A stretch of 64,000 nt of DNA from Rubellimicrobium arenae (GCF_017916275.1 NZ_JAFMST010000009.1:1-64000); one strand, 5' to 3'. Positions 9,014 to 19,839 are shown, numbered from the stretch's first letter. Numbers and translations: made by a program. The notes: generated by a model not told the origin, from the letters alone.

Positions 9014-10207
9014 TCAGGATGCGACCACCATCTTCGCCGGAACCTTCCGGCCAGGACGGGACCGGCCGGAGGAAGCCACCGCCTCGACCAGCGTCGCGAC
9101 CACCTCGTCCTGCATCTCTCGCGTCATCTGCGTAAACAACGGGAGCAGGATGCAATGATCTCGGGCGTACTCGGATCTAGGGAGCGGATGCCGACGTGGC
9201 AGGTCCGCGTGGGCCTCTTCCATGTGGATGCACATGATCCCACGCCGCGTCGCGACGCCCTTTTCCAGCATGCGCTGCATGAGAGCCGGCTGGTCGATGC
9301 CAGGATCGAGGCGGACGCAGTAGCTCTGCCAGTTCGACCTTGCCCAAGGGACCTCCTTCGGCGCCTCCACACCCTCCACGTGCTGCAGAAGCGCCGCGTA
9401 CTGGTCCGCGATGGCACGTCGGCGCGCCACGATGCCGCCAAGCCGCTTGATCTGCTCGCGGCCGACCGCCGCCTGAATGTCGGTCATCCGGTAGTTGAAG
9501 CCTTGAACCGGGTAGGTCTCGAACACGACCGAGGTGCTGCGGTGCCGCTGGACGTCCGACACGGACATCCCATGCTGCCGCCATAGACGGAACTTGGAGT
9601 CATAGGCTGGATTGCGAGTGGTCAGCATCCCCCCTTCGCCCGTGGTGATGACCTTGCGAGGGTGAAAGGAGAAGCAGACGATGTCGCCCTGAGGCCGCCC
9701 GATCTTCGACCAGGCGCCATCGATGAAGATCTCGGACCCGATCGCGCAGGCGGCATCCTCGATCACCGGCAGACGATGCGCCGAGGCGATGGCGCGGATC
9801 GCGGCAAGATCGCAGGGCATGCCGATCTGATGGACGCACAGGATGGCCCGGGTGCGCTCGGTGATGGCGGCCTCGATGCTGGTCGGGTCGATGTTGAAGC
9901 CGTTCTCCTCGATGTCGACGAAGATCGGCACGCCGCCGCATTGCCGAATGGCGTTGGCCGACGCGATGAACGAATGGCTGACGGTCACCACCTCGTCACC
10001 GGGACCGACGCCCACGGCCAGAAGGGCGAGATGAAGCGCTGTGGTGCAGTTCGACACGGCGCAGGCATGCTCCACGCCGACCAGGTCAGCGAATTCGGCT
10101 TCGAACGCCGCGACCTGCGGACCCTGCGAAAGCCAGCCGGACAGCACCGCCTGGCTGGCTGCCCTGGCCTCCTCGGGGCCCAGCAGGGGTTGTGCGATCG
10201 GGATCAT
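9014..10207 (-). CDS. DegT/DnrJ/EryC1/StrS aminotransferase (nucleotide-sugar)
   Basis: A 397-residue PLP-dependent aminotransferase acting on a keto nucleotide sugar. Family features are SGWLSQGPQVAAFEAEFADL at the N-terminus, SNCTTALHLALLAVGVGPGD, the aspartate motif VIEDAACAIGSE, and the PLP lysine within CFSFHPRKVITTGEGG, followed by GFNYRMTDIQAAVGREQ. It is the last gene of the run that starts at 13884, overlapping the epimerase gene by 4 bp. With gmd in the locus it could make GDP-perosamine from GDP-4-keto-6-deoxymannose, but the family is too broad to fix the substrate. Confidence 0.88.
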   Translation of the reverse strand: MIPIAQPLLGPEEARAASQAVLSGWLSQGPQVAAFEAEFADLVGVEHACAVSNCTTALHLALLAVGVGPGDEVVTVSHSFIASANAIRQCGGVPIFVDIEENGFNIDPTSIEAAITERTRAILCVHQIGMPCDLAAIRAIASAHRLPVIEDAACAIGSEIFIDGAWSKIGRPQGDIVCFSFHPRKVITTGEGGMLTTRNPAYDSKFRLWRQHGMSVSDVQRHRSTSVVFETYPVQGFNYRMTDIQAAVGREQIKRLGGIVARRRAIADQYAALLQHVEGVEAPKEVPWARSNWQSYCVRLDPGIDQPALMQRMLEKGVATRRGIMCIHMEEAHADLPRRHPLPRSEYARDHCILLPLFTQMTREMQDEVVATLVEAVASSGRSRPGRKVPAKMVVAS

Positions 10208-11208
10208 GACACCGCCTCCTCAAGAACCGGCTTCGCCGTTTCGGCCATCCACCAGGAGATGAGGTCCTTCAGCCCGACCTCGATCGGAATGGCCGCGTCG
10301 AAGCCCAGTTGCTCCCGTGCCGCCCGTCCCGAGGCGAGCCGGCGCGGCACTGGATTGACCGACCGTTCGGGAAGGTGCTGCGGAACGAGGTCCGGCCGTC
10401 CCATGGCCGTCGTGAAGGCCCGGGCGAGCTCCAGCAGCGAGGTCTCCGTCTCGCTGCCCACGTTGAAGACGGCGTCGCTCGAGGCGGCCTTGGCCGCGAG
10501 GATGTTGGCTCGCGCGACGTCGCGGACATGGATCAGGTCCATCGTCTGCAGCCCGTTCCCGAAGATGAGGGGGGGCTCGCCTTTGGCGATGCGCTCCATC
10601 CAGCGGACCATGACCTCGGTGTAGCGCCCATGGATGTCCATGCGCGGCCCGTAGACGTTGAAGTACCGCAAGGCCACGTAAGGCAGCCCGAACTGATCGT
10701 TGAAGGACCGAAGCAGCCCTTCGCCAAACAGCTTGGCGGTGCCGTAGAGCGTCCTGTTGCCGTAGGGGTGATGGGACTCGTCCGTCGGGAAACTGGTGGC
10801 CATGCCGTAGATCGAGGCCGAAGAGGCCATGACGACCTTCCGCACGCCGAGCTGTACGCAGGTCCGGATCAGATCGAACGTCGCGTCGACCATCACCTCC
10901 ATCGCATCCTTCGGCGCCTCCGCGCAGTGCGTGATGCGCAGCGCGGCTTGGTGGAACACGGTGTCGCAGCCGGCCACGAGGTCGTGCATCAGGGCCTGAT
11001 CCCGAATGTCGCCGCGCACCAGCCTGACCCGGCCCGAGGACCGGGCCTGATCGAGGTTCGCGGGCCGCCCCCGCACCATGTTGTCGATCACGACGACCTC
11101 GCGGCAGCCTTCCGCGATCAGGAGATCGACGATGTGGGAGCCGACGAAGCCGGCCCCTCCGGTCACGAGGACCTTTGTCCCGGCCAGGCTGCTGGGCGCG
11201 ATGGTCAT
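10204..11208 (-). CDS. NAD-dependent nucleotide-sugar epimerase/dehydratase
   Basis: An extended short-chain dehydrogenase of 334 residues. It has the NAD-binding GGAGFVGSHIVDLLIAEG near residue 17, DNMVRGRPANL after the second strand, the catalytic serine region VVMASSASIYG and the YGTAK (YxxxK) catalytic pair, then RYFNVYGPRM and the substrate loop GNGLQTMDLIHVRDVARAN. This is close to UDP-glucose 4-epimerase/WbpP-like enzymes. It sits between two aminotransferases in a tightly packed set, so it probably supplies or reshapes a nucleotide sugar for them. The exact reaction is not determined. Confidence 0.87.
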   Translation of the reverse strand: MTIAPSSLAGTKVLVTGGAGFVGSHIVDLLIAEGCREVVVIDNMVRGRPANLDQARSSGRVRLVRGDIRDQALMHDLVAGCDTVFHQAALRITHCAEAPKDAMEVMVDATFDLIRTCVQLGVRKVVMASSASIYGMATSFPTDESHHPYGNRTLYGTAKLFGEGLLRSFNDQFGLPYVALRYFNVYGPRMDIHGRYTEVMVRWMERIAKGEPPLIFGNGLQTMDLIHVRDVARANILAAKAASSDAVFNVGSETETSLLELARAFTTAMGRPDLVPQHLPERSVNPVPRRLASGRAAREQLGFDAAIPIEVGLKDLISWWMAETAKPVLEEAVS

Positions 11209-11222
11209 GATGGATGTCCTTT

Positions 11223-12334
11223 TCAGGCCGGAACCGCCGCGCGGTCGGCGGTCGCATGGTTGACGGCATGGATGACGGTCTGGACGTCACGGTCGGAAAG
11301 TTCGGGATAGATCGGCAAGGACAGCGTCCGCCGCGCGATGTCCTCGGTGACCGGGAGATCGCCGGATTGATACCCAAGGCCGGCGTAGGCTGGCTGGAGA
11401 TGAACGGGAACCGGGTAATGCACATTGGTTGCCACGCCGGCCGCCAGGAGGCGGCCACGCAGGGCATCGCGGTCTTGCGCCAGGATGGCATAGACGTGGT
11501 AGGCGTGATCGTCGGCCCCGCTGCGCAAGGCCCGCGGCAGGTCGGGAGAAAGGCCCGCGTCATAGGCGCTGGCGACCCGACGCCGGCCCGCGCTCCATGC
11601 ATCCATCCGGGCCAGCTTCACGTTCAGCACGGCCCCCTGCAGAGCGTCCATCCGATAGTTGAAGCCTTGACGGACATGGTTGTACTTGCCCGCCTGCCCC
11701 CAGTCGCGCAGCGAGCGGATCAGGGCCGCGCAGTCGTCGTCGTCGGTGACCACGGCCCCGCCCTCGCCGCAGGCCCCGAGGTTCTTGCCCGGGTAGAAGC
11801 TGAAGCAGCCCATGAGGCCCATGCTTCCGGCGCGCCTCCCCTGGCTTGTGGCGCCGTGGGCCTGACAGGCGTCCTCGATGACGACCAGGCCATGGCGGGC
11901 GGCGATTTCGCCGATGGAGTCCATGTCGGCGATCCGGCCATGGAGGTGGACCGGCAGGATCGCCCGCGTGCGGGGCGTGATTGCCGCCTCGATCCTGGCC
12001 GGATCCATCGTCCAGGTTGCCGGGTCGATATCCACGAAGACAGGCGTCGCGCCGGCATAGAGGATGGCGGCCGTCGTTGCGACGAAGGTCATGGATACGG
12101 TGATGACCTCGTCCCCGGGCCCGATGCCGGCGGCGAGCAGAGCCAGATGGAGGGCCGACGTCCCGGTGTTGAGGGCGATGGCGTGCCGGCTGCCGCAGTA
12201 GCGCGCAAAGGCGGACTCGAATCGCTCGACGGGCTCGCCCAGCACGTAGGTTCCGCTGCGCAGCACCGCCAGCACGGCGTCCTCGAGGTCGGCCTCGATG
12301 GTGCGGTACTGGGCCGTGAGGTCAAGGAATGGGA

Positions 12335-12338
<4 letters not shown>
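11223..12338 (-). CDS. DegT family aminotransferase, WbpE/WlbC-like
   Basis: A PLP aminotransferase of 371 residues. Signatures are MIPFLDLTAQYRTIEADLED, LGEPVERFESAFARYCGSRH, NTGTSALHLALLAAGIGPGD, VVIEDACQAHGA, and the PLP lysine in CFSFYPGKNLGACGEGGAVV, then GFNYRMDALQGAVLNVKL. This pattern fits 3-amination of a UDP-3-keto-hexuronate as in WbpE/WlbC. The two preceding genes resemble WbpD and WbpB, the partner enzymes of that pathway. Its ATG overlaps the stop of the dehydrogenase gene by 4 bp. Assignment to this pathway is inference from the trio. Confidence 0.88.
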
Positions 12339-13353
<1,015 letters not shown>

Positions 13354-13357
<4 letters not shown>

Positions 13358-13884
13358 GACGCTCTCCCTTCGTGGGTGCCGCTGGCCTTGGGAACGGCTT
13401 CGCGGACACGCGTGTCGCCCATCACGCGCGCCGGAACGCCTGCAACGATGGCGAAGTCCGGCACGTCGCGGGTGACGACGGCCCCCGCCCCGACCAGGGC
13501 GCCGCGCCCGACCGTGACACCACACAGGATGGTGGAGTTCGATCCGAGCGACGCGCCCTTGCGCACCAGGGTCGGCTCGCAATCCCAATCGCCCGAGCCC
13601 TTGGGCACGCCGTCCGGGTTGGCGCTCCGGGGCAGTCGGTCGTTCGTGAACATCACGCCGTGCCCCACGAAGACCTCGTCCTCGAGCATGACTCCCTCGC
13701 ACAGGAAGGCGTGGGAGGACACCTTGCAGCGGGCGCCGACCGAGCAACCCTTCTGGATCTCGACGAACGGCCCCACCCGGCTGTCCGGACCGATCCGGCA
13801 GCCGTAGAGGTTGACGAGATCGGGGTGGGTGATGACGACCCCCGTCCCGATGTCGCAGCTGTTGATTGGCACCATTGCCCCCAT
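13354..13884 (-). CDS. Left-handed beta-helix N-acetyltransferase, WbpD/WlbB-like
   Basis: A 176-residue hexapeptide-repeat acyltransferase. The repeats run through most of the chain: VNLYGCRIGPDSRVGPFVEI, KGCSVGARCKVSSHAFLCEG, EDEVFVGHGVMFTNDRLPRS, then SLGSNSTILCGVTVGRGALV and GAGAVVTRDVPDFAIVAGVP. This is the pattern of WbpD/WlbB, which acetylate the 3-amino group of UDP-amino-hexuronates. It leads a five-gene run of closely spaced genes to 9014. The first ATG (13884) has a weak ribosome site; an in-frame ATG at 13875 behind GGGGG is an alternative. Confidence 0.88.
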
Positions 13885-14132
13885 TCCAGCGGTGTGGCGA
13901 CCCTGGGGAACGTGGACGCAGCGTCCGGCCTCCAGGGCTCGCCCCGAGGATCGGTGGCCGGCACGGTCGTGGAAACCGCCTCATTGGGTGACGTCCCCGT
14001 GCAGGCTCTACGCCGAAGGGATGAAGATGCATCGTCCGGCTACGTCCTGCATCTCCCGGCGGAGCAGGCAACCCAAGGGCGCCCTCGGCGAACGCAGCCG
14101 CCGGGGCGCCGGAGATGTGGGGGGATGAAGGT

Positions 14133-16475
14133 CTAGGCTCGACCGGCCCTGTAGGTCTGCAGGGCTGGGGAGTAGAGGTCCGAGTCCACGAAGCTGTACC
14201 GGGCATGCCGCCTTGGATCGACCTGGTTCACCACGACGGCCACGGGGCTCCGGCTCTGGGCGAGCAGGCGATCGAGGGCCAGCTCCGCCATTCGGAGCGG
14301 CGTGCGGCCCCAGCGGGCCACCAGGACGCACTGCTCCACGAGAGTCGCCAACTGCGCAGTCTCGGTCGAGGCGAGGATCGGCCGGCTGTCGAAGAGGACC
14401 ACACGGTCGGTCGCCTGGGCCTGCTCCAGCAACGCGGTCACGCCGGCTGGATCAAGGAGCGGCCGCCCGGGGTCGGCGCCCCGGGCAAGGAACTCGACGC
14501 CCGAGATCGAGTCGACCTGGACCGCCGCGTCCAGAGTGGACCTGCCGCACAGGACGTCCGCCAGCCCGGGACCCTCCTGCCCGCGGAAATGCGTGTGGAC
14601 CGTCCCTCCCCGCAGGTCGGCATCGACAAGGAGCACGCGCTGCCCGGCGGCGGCAAGCTCCAGGGCCAGGGCGACGGCTGTGAACGACTTGCCCTCGCCG
14701 GGCAGCGCCGAGGTGAGCAGGATGCTACGCGGCATCGCATCGCCGCCGCCCTGCCGCAGGGAGAGCGCGAGCCAGCGGATGGAGTCCGGGAACGGGCCGT
14801 CCTGGTCGAGCCGAAGCTGCTCTGGCAGCGTCGCCGCGCCGCGCATCTTCATCGATGGAACGAGGCCCGCCGTGATGACCCGAGACAGGCCCCAGAACTG
14901 CTGCTGGCTCCGCACCGATCGGTCCAGGAGCTCGCGGATGCACGCGGCCGTGGTCGCGAGGCACAAGGCGGCGATGATCGCCACGGCAAGATAGAACTTG
15001 CGCCCGCGCCCGTCGGGACCCAGGGGCAGCGACGCGGGAGACAGGATCTCGGCCTCGGCGACCGGCAGGACCGCTTCGCTGTCCAGCCGGCGAAGCTGAT
15101 CCTCGAGCGCCGCCAGCGTGGCACGCTCGCGGTCCAGATCCCGCAGCATCGCCTCATAGTCGGCGGCCTTGGCGCTGGTGACCAGCGCCCTGCTCCTGGC
15201 GTCGTCCATGGCGCTGCTGACATCCAGCCGCTCCCGGTTCAGGACCGAGATCCGGACGCGCACGGAATCGGCCAGATGCTCCGCCTCGGCCTGAACCGCG
15301 GCTTCGGTTTCCTCGACCATGGCGCGGTAGCTCACAACTTCAGAGTGGTTCTCGCCATAGATCTGCCGAAGGCGCGTGAGTTCGCGCCGCTGAACCTGAA
15401 GATCCCGCCGAAGCTCGGCCAGCAGGGGCGAAGCGACCGCATCGATCGCCGCGGAGGTGGTGTTCCCGGCCTGAAGTTCCGCCAAGGCCGCCATGAGCTC
15501 GCCCCGGCTTCTCGTCAATTCGGCAAGGTGGTCCGTCAAGGTGGCGATCTGCGCTCCCGGTCCGGCCTCTGCAGCCTGAAGATCGACGTCGTTCTCGGTC
15601 CGGAACCGCGCCGCAGCGGCGTCCATCTCCTCCACGCGGCCGCGTTGAGCGTCCGCCCGGGCGATCAGCCATGTCCGGGCGCGCGCCACCTCGTCCTGCA
15701 CCTGAGCGCGACGCTGGGCGAGGTACACCTCCACCAGATGATTTGGCACCTGCGCGGCCAGGCTCGGGTCCTGGGAGGTGAAGCCGATCTCGATGACGTC
15801 CGAGGAGCCGGTCCGCCGGATGCCGAAGGCCTTGTAGAAGTTGAGCACGACCGGATCCATCTCCTGTTCCGGCTCCCGCTCCTGGGGCGCCGAAGACCCC
15901 GCGAGTCGCCGCAAGGCCTCCATGATGGGGGTCAGCGGCCCTGGCTCGGGCGGCGGTGGATTGAACTCCTGAAGACTGGCGAGGTCGAGGTCACGGATCA
16001 CCTGGCGCACGGTCGATTGCGATTGGAGGCGCTCGATCTCGGCCGCGAGATCCAGCGGACCCGCCAGGGCCGCATCCGGCGACGCCAGGGCAACGGTCTC
16101 CGGACGATCGATCAGGAGCCGCATCTGCGCGGAATACGTCCGCTTCATCGCGAGGATGGGCGGCATGAGCGCCGAGAAGACCAGACCCGCCGTCACCAGG
16201 ATGAAGACCATCCGGCGCCGCAGCAGCCGGCCGAAGGCGCGCAGGTCCACATCCTCGCCCATGGATCGCGCCGGGAGGGTCGAGCCGCCCAGGCCCGGAG
16301 CCGAGGGAGAAGGCGCTTCGGGCGGGGGCCGGCCCGCCGCAGCGGCGGGAACAGGCTGCAGACGCCGCTCCGCTCCGAGCGCGGGGATCCCGGTGACCAG
16401 CGACGGCTCTCCATCCGCGCGAGGCTCGACGGCAGCGGCACCCCGTGGGCCCACCAAGGGCGCCTTGGCGGTCAT
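14133..16475 (-). CDS. Wzc/ExoP-like chain-length regulator with C-terminal BY-kinase-type ATPase
   Basis: A 780-residue inner-membrane protein that would control chain length and export of the polysaccharide. After a proline/alanine-rich cytoplasmic tail comes TM1 (MVFILVTAGLVFSALMPPIL, about residues 90-110), a long periplasmic region with coiled coils and GENHSEVVSYRAMVEETEAA, TM2 near FYLAVAIIAALCLATTAACI, then an ATPase domain with Walker A ALPGEGKS, Walker A' VLLVDADLRGG and Walker B-like VVLFDSRPIL. The C-terminus has three spaced tyrosines (YSF, LYS, TYR) rather than a dense tyrosine cluster. GGAGG precedes the ATG, which also overlaps the upstream glycosyltransferase stop. Confidence 0.9.
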   Translation of the reverse strand: MTAKAPLVGPRGAAAVEPRADGEPSLVTGIPALGAERRLQPVPAAAAGRPPPEAPSPSAPGLGGSTLPARSMGEDVDLRAFGRLLRRRMVFILVTAGLVFSALMPPILAMKRTYSAQMRLLIDRPETVALASPDAALAGPLDLAAEIERLQSQSTVRQVIRDLDLASLQEFNPPPPEPGPLTPIMEALRRLAGSSAPQEREPEQEMDPVVLNFYKAFGIRRTGSSDVIEIGFTSQDPSLAAQVPNHLVEVYLAQRRAQVQDEVARARTWLIARADAQRGRVEEMDAAAARFRTENDVDLQAAEAGPGAQIATLTDHLAELTRSRGELMAALAELQAGNTTSAAIDAVASPLLAELRRDLQVQRRELTRLRQIYGENHSEVVSYRAMVEETEAAVQAEAEHLADSVRVRISVLNRERLDVSSAMDDARSRALVTSAKAADYEAMLRDLDRERATLAALEDQLRRLDSEAVLPVAEAEILSPASLPLGPDGRGRKFYLAVAIIAALCLATTAACIRELLDRSVRSQQQFWGLSRVITAGLVPSMKMRGAATLPEQLRLDQDGPFPDSIRWLALSLRQGGGDAMPRSILLTSALPGEGKSFTAVALALELAAAGQRVLLVDADLRGGTVHTHFRGQEGPGLADVLCGRSTLDAAVQVDSISGVEFLARGADPGRPLLDPAGVTALLEQAQATDRVVLFDSRPILASTETAQLATLVEQCVLVARWGRTPLRMAELALDRLLAQSRSPVAVVVNQVDPRRHARYSFVDSDLYSPALQTYRAGRA

Positions 16476-17629
16476 CGCGCCTCCAGGACGTTCAGCTTCG
16501 GGGCCGTCAGGCTGCGATAGAGACGTTCGAGCCGCCCCATGTAGCCGTCGATGCCGAAGCGCTCCTGGTAGAGGGTGCGGCCCGCGCTGGACAGGCGTGC
16601 CCGCAGGGCAGGATCGTCCAGGAGCCTTGCCAGCGCCTGGGCCAGGGCATCCGGGTCGCCGACCGGCACGAACAGGCCCGTGACCTCGTGCTGCAGCACC
16701 TCCTCGTGCGCGCCGACCCGCGTGGTCACGACGGCTAGGCCCTGCGCCAGCCCCTCCAGCACCGCCATGGCCAGGCCCTCCGCATGAGACGGGAGCACCA
16801 GGATGTCAGCTTCCTTGCCGAGGGCGTCCACTTCGGCCTCGCCCAGCCACCCGGGCATGACGACGCGATCGCCGAGCCCGAGCTCGGCCGCCCGCGCGCG
16901 GTAGGTCGCGACCGGACCATCGCCGGCAAGGACAGCGCGCCAGGACCGGCTCAGCATCTCGGGATGCGCGAGCGCCTCGAGCAGTTCGGGCACGCCCTTC
17001 CTGTCACTCAGCCGCCCCAGGAAGAGGATCGTCGTCGGGCCGTCCGGCGGCCTCGGACCGCGTGCTCCAGGGTCGGGAACACTGTTCGGCAATGTGGCGA
17101 CCCGGTCCTCCGGAACCCCGAGCTGCCGCATCAGGACATCGCGGTCCCTCCGGCCCAGCACGATGACGCGATCCGCGGCCTGGAACATGGCGGCAATCCT
17201 TCGTTGCAACCAGGCGGGCCGACGCAGCACATCCGCCGCATAGTCGTAATCGTGGAGATGGAGAACATGGCGGCACCCCACGCCGCGCGCCACGGCGGCC
17301 AGGACCAGCTTGCGGGCGGTGCTTCCCCGCCCGGCGACATGGATGTGATGGACGCATTCCGGAGTGGCGACCCGAGCCCAGACCAGATTGGCCGCCGCCA
17401 TCATGAGGCGGGCCGGCGATCCGACCCAGCTCCAGCGCGGCCCGCGGGTGTCGACCACGGCGTGCAGCCACCCCTCCCGTCCCGCAGCGTCCTGGATGCC
17501 GCCGACCATCCGGCCGATCCCGCCACCGTGCTCCCGGCCACCTGGACAGTAATGGACGACGGGCACCGGACCGCGGCGCTCTTCGATCCGGCCCGCCAGG
17601 GGCTGCCTGCGCCGCTCCGCTTGCTTCAT
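16472..17629 (-). CDS. Family 4 glycosyltransferase
   Basis: A GT-B fold retaining glycosyltransferase of 385 residues. An acceptor-side N-domain with a glycine-rich loop GGREHGGGIGRMVGGI is followed by the donor domain: TTILFLGRLSDRKGVPELLE, VVMPGWLGEAEVDALGKEAD, and the E-x7-E motif in LPSHAEGLAMAVLEGLAQGL. The C-terminal GDPDALAQALARLLDDP is also typical. It is cytosolic or peripheral to the membrane and would add one sugar of the repeat unit. It is coupled to the Wzc-like gene by a 4-bp overlap. Sugar specificity is unknown. Confidence 0.9.
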   Translation of the reverse strand: MKQAERRRQPLAGRIEERRGPVPVVHYCPGGREHGGGIGRMVGGIQDAAGREGWLHAVVDTRGPRWSWVGSPARLMMAAANLVWARVATPECVHHIHVAGRGSTARKLVLAAVARGVGCRHVLHLHDYDYAADVLRRPAWLQRRIAAMFQAADRVIVLGRRDRDVLMRQLGVPEDRVATLPNSVPDPGARGPRPPDGPTTILFLGRLSDRKGVPELLEALAHPEMLSRSWRAVLAGDGPVATYRARAAELGLGDRVVMPGWLGEAEVDALGKEADILVLPSHAEGLAMAVLEGLAQGLAVVTTRVGAHEEVLQHEVTGLFVPVGDPDALAQALARLLDDPALRARLSSAGRTLYQERFGIDGYMGRLERLYRSLTAPKLNVLEAR

Positions 17630-17725
17630 GGCCCGGGGTCCTTCGCCTGGATCTTCGCCGGGGCACCTTCGAACGCGGCCAGCCCCAGCACGTCTTCAGT
17701 GCCGCGCCTGGCGGCGCCACTCAAC

Positions 17726-18868
17726 TCAACCACCTGGCGAAGAGTACATCCTTTCGACGTAGGCCTCCTTTTGTTTTCGGAGGATGCCGTCGTAGATGGT
17801 CAGCGCGCGTGCGCCGATCGCTGCGGGCGCATTGGGACCCTCGGCCCAGCGGCGCGCGTTCCGGCCGTATTCGCTGCGGGCCGCTGCGTCCTCCGCCAGC
17901 CGGGCGATCGCGTCGGCCATGGCCTGAGGGCTCCCGGGGGGAACCACGAGCCCGACCCGATGCGCCTGGACCGTGGCGCCGATCTCTCCCACATCGGTGG
18001 CGATGACCGGGCGGCCGAAGGCGGCCGCGAGATTGAGCACCCCGCTCTGGGAGGCTTCCGCGTAGGGCAGCGCCACGGCGCTCGCGTTCAGGAACAGCTC
18101 GGCCACCTCGCGGTCTTCGATGAAGCGGCTGCGGATGTCGTACCGGCCGGGATCGCCCATCAGATCGCGCAGCGCCCAAGGGTCGTCGCCCCGCCCTGCA
18201 ACGACGACGCGAAGCCCGGGAACTCGGCCACCGAGCGCCGCTTCAGCCCTCAACAGGAGATCGAGCCCCTTGTAGGCAAAGATCCGACCGAACATCAGCA
18301 ACGTGAACGATCCGTCGTCGGCCCGAGGCTCCAGCCCCTCGGACCGGGCCAGCTCGACGTAGCGGCCGATGGCGGGGTGCGAAAGGACGTGAATGTCGTC
18401 CATGGGCCGTCCGAAGCGCTTGGCCGCATGACGCCGCAGCCCCTCCCCATGCACGACGATCGCATCGGACTGGCGCACGGCCAGTTGCGTGGACCAGGAG
18501 GGAAGGCTCTTCGTGTCCCGGTCGCCGGGATGGACCTCCACGTCATGAACGGTGGTCACGATGGGAACAGGCCGCCAGAACGGCATCGTGAGGTTCAGCC
18601 ACAGGACGTTGTTGCTGAGAAGGTGGATGATGTGGGGCCGCTCCCTGCGGATCAGGCGCGTCAGTGCGATCAGGAAGCGGACGTTGCTCGGGCTGCGGTG
18701 CCGGGGCCATTCGAGGAGCCGCACGTCTATGGACGGATCGAGCCAGCGCACCATCCGTTCGTAGCGCCTCCGCGGGACGCAGAGCACCACCTGCCCCCGC
18801 CCAGCCAAGCCGTTGGCGAAGGCGACCGTGTAATCCTCCAGTTCGGAGACCAGCAGGAGGATTTTCAT
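17726..18868 (-). CDS. Family 4 glycosyltransferase
   Basis: A 380-residue GT4 enzyme. The N-domain starts MKILLLVSELEDYTVAFANG and includes VTTVHDVEVHPGDRDTKSLP; the donor domain has FTLLMFGRIFAYKGLDLLLR, a variant E-x7-E region LPYAEASQSGVLNLAAAFG, PVIATDVGEIG, and VVPPGSPQAMADAIARLAED. The E-x7-E second glutamate is not obvious here (ASQSGVLNLAAA), which is a variation seen in some GT4 members. Its ATG overlaps the stop of the GT2 gene by 4 bp, placing it in the same transcript as the export genes. Confidence 0.88.
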   Translation of the reverse strand: MKILLLVSELEDYTVAFANGLAGRGQVVLCVPRRRYERMVRWLDPSIDVRLLEWPRHRSPSNVRFLIALTRLIRRERPHIIHLLSNNVLWLNLTMPFWRPVPIVTTVHDVEVHPGDRDTKSLPSWSTQLAVRQSDAIVVHGEGLRRHAAKRFGRPMDDIHVLSHPAIGRYVELARSEGLEPRADDGSFTLLMFGRIFAYKGLDLLLRAEAALGGRVPGLRVVVAGRGDDPWALRDLMGDPGRYDIRSRFIEDREVAELFLNASAVALPYAEASQSGVLNLAAAFGRPVIATDVGEIGATVQAHRVGLVVPPGSPQAMADAIARLAEDAAARSEYGRNARRWAEGPNAPAAIGARALTIYDGILRKQKEAYVERMYSSPGG

Positions 18869-19839
18869 GGATGTCCCGCCCGCGCCCTGTCGGCTCCGGC
18901 CCGGGCCTCTCTCTCCATCAAGGCCCCGGCCCTGAAGGCTGCCAACGCGCGCGCCACATCCCGGGCCCGGCGAAGGTGGTTCGGCTCGCCCCCGAAGGTC
19001 AGCCCTTTGAGGGTCAGGCGGACACAGGCCCGCAGGTCGGCTCCTTGGAGCCGGGCGCGTGCGACCTGATAGGGCAAATGATCGTCGATCGACAATCGCC
19101 CGGTCCCGCCCCGGTGGGCCAGGAACGTGTTCGTCGCCTCCACGGTCGACGCCCAGTGTGCCATCCGCCGTTGCAGCATCGCCGCGTCATCCGTTTCCCG
19201 ATACCAGTGATTTTGGTGCAGCCGATAGAAACCGAGGCTGTCCGGACTCGCCGCGACCCGGCCAAGGAACGGATAGATGCCGACCAGCCAGGCGTCGGCC
19301 GAGATACGGAACGTCTCCGGAATGTCGCCGGCGGCCTCCCAGGCCGCCCGGCGAACAGCCACGGCCGACGTCATCGGAAAGGGCCACCACCCCGCGGAGC
19401 GTTCCAGCCGCCGCTGCAGATCGCCCCGGCAGAGCGTCCGCGGAATCGGTTTCAGCGTCGGTGTTCCATCGGCCCGGACGGGCTGCAGCCGGTGGTAGAC
19501 CAGTGAGCAGCGCGGGTCAGACCGGAATTCGGCGACGACAGAGGTCAGCTTGCCGGGCGCCCACCAGTCGTCGGCATCCAGGAAGCACAGGATGTCCCCC
19601 GAACTGGCTCTCACGCCGGCGTTGAGAGCGCTTGCCTGGCCGCCGTTCTCCTTGAGAACCGCGGTGATGCGACCGGCGTATTGGCTCAGGACCTGCCGCG
19701 AGTGGTCCGTTGAGCCGTCGTCCACCACGATGGTCTGAACGATGCCGTCATAGTCCTGCCCCAAGGCACTTTCGATCGCGCTGCCAAGGTAGGTCCCATA
19801 ATTGTAGTTGTTGATGACGACACTGATCGAAGGAGGCAT
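18865..19839 (-). CDS. Family 2 glycosyltransferase
   Basis: A 324-residue inverting GT-A glycosyltransferase. Signatures are ISVVINNYNYGTYLGSAIES, the nucleotide-binding TIVVDDGSTDHSRQVL, KENGGQASALNAGVRASSGD, and the metal-binding DxD in CFLDADDWWAPGKL. The C-terminal part is alpha-helical with no strong membrane helix. It probably adds a sugar to the lipid-linked repeat unit. AGGG lies upstream of the ATG. It follows the export gene by 62 bp and overlaps the next glycosyltransferase. Confidence 0.92.
   Translation of the reverse strand: MPPSISVVINNYNYGTYLGSAIESALGQDYDGIVQTIVVDDGSTDHSRQVLSQYAGRITAVLKENGGQASALNAGVRASSGDILCFLDADDWWAPGKLTSVVAEFRSDPRCSLVYHRLQPVRADGTPTLKPIPRTLCRGDLQRRLERSAGWWPFPMTSAVAVRRAAWEAAGDIPETFRISADAWLVGIYPFLGRVAASPDSLGFYRLHQNHWYRETDDAAMLQRRMAHWASTVEATNTFLAHRGGTGRLSIDDHLPYQVARARLQGADLRACVRLTLKGLTFGGEPNHLRRARDVARALAAFRAGALMEREARAGADRARAGHP

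Noticed and set aside
13358-14206. N-terminal extension of the Gfo/Idh dehydrogenase to 623 residues
   Set aside because: The extension overlaps the acetyltransferase in another frame and is Arg/Pro-rich noise; the Rossmann start MIRIGLVGYG and the ATGA overlap fix the start at 13357.
14115-16520. 801-codon plus-strand open frame
   Set aside because: It is antisense to the Wzc-like gene, whose ATPase and membrane motifs are unmistakable. The antisense translation is low in hydrophobic structure and rich in Arg/Gly/His, as expected of a shadow.
17004-17720. Minus-strand frame overlapping the glycosyltransferase at 16472-17629
   Set aside because: It is in another frame of the same DNA, lacks glycosyltransferase motifs and has the Arg/Gly/Pro content of a shadow frame.
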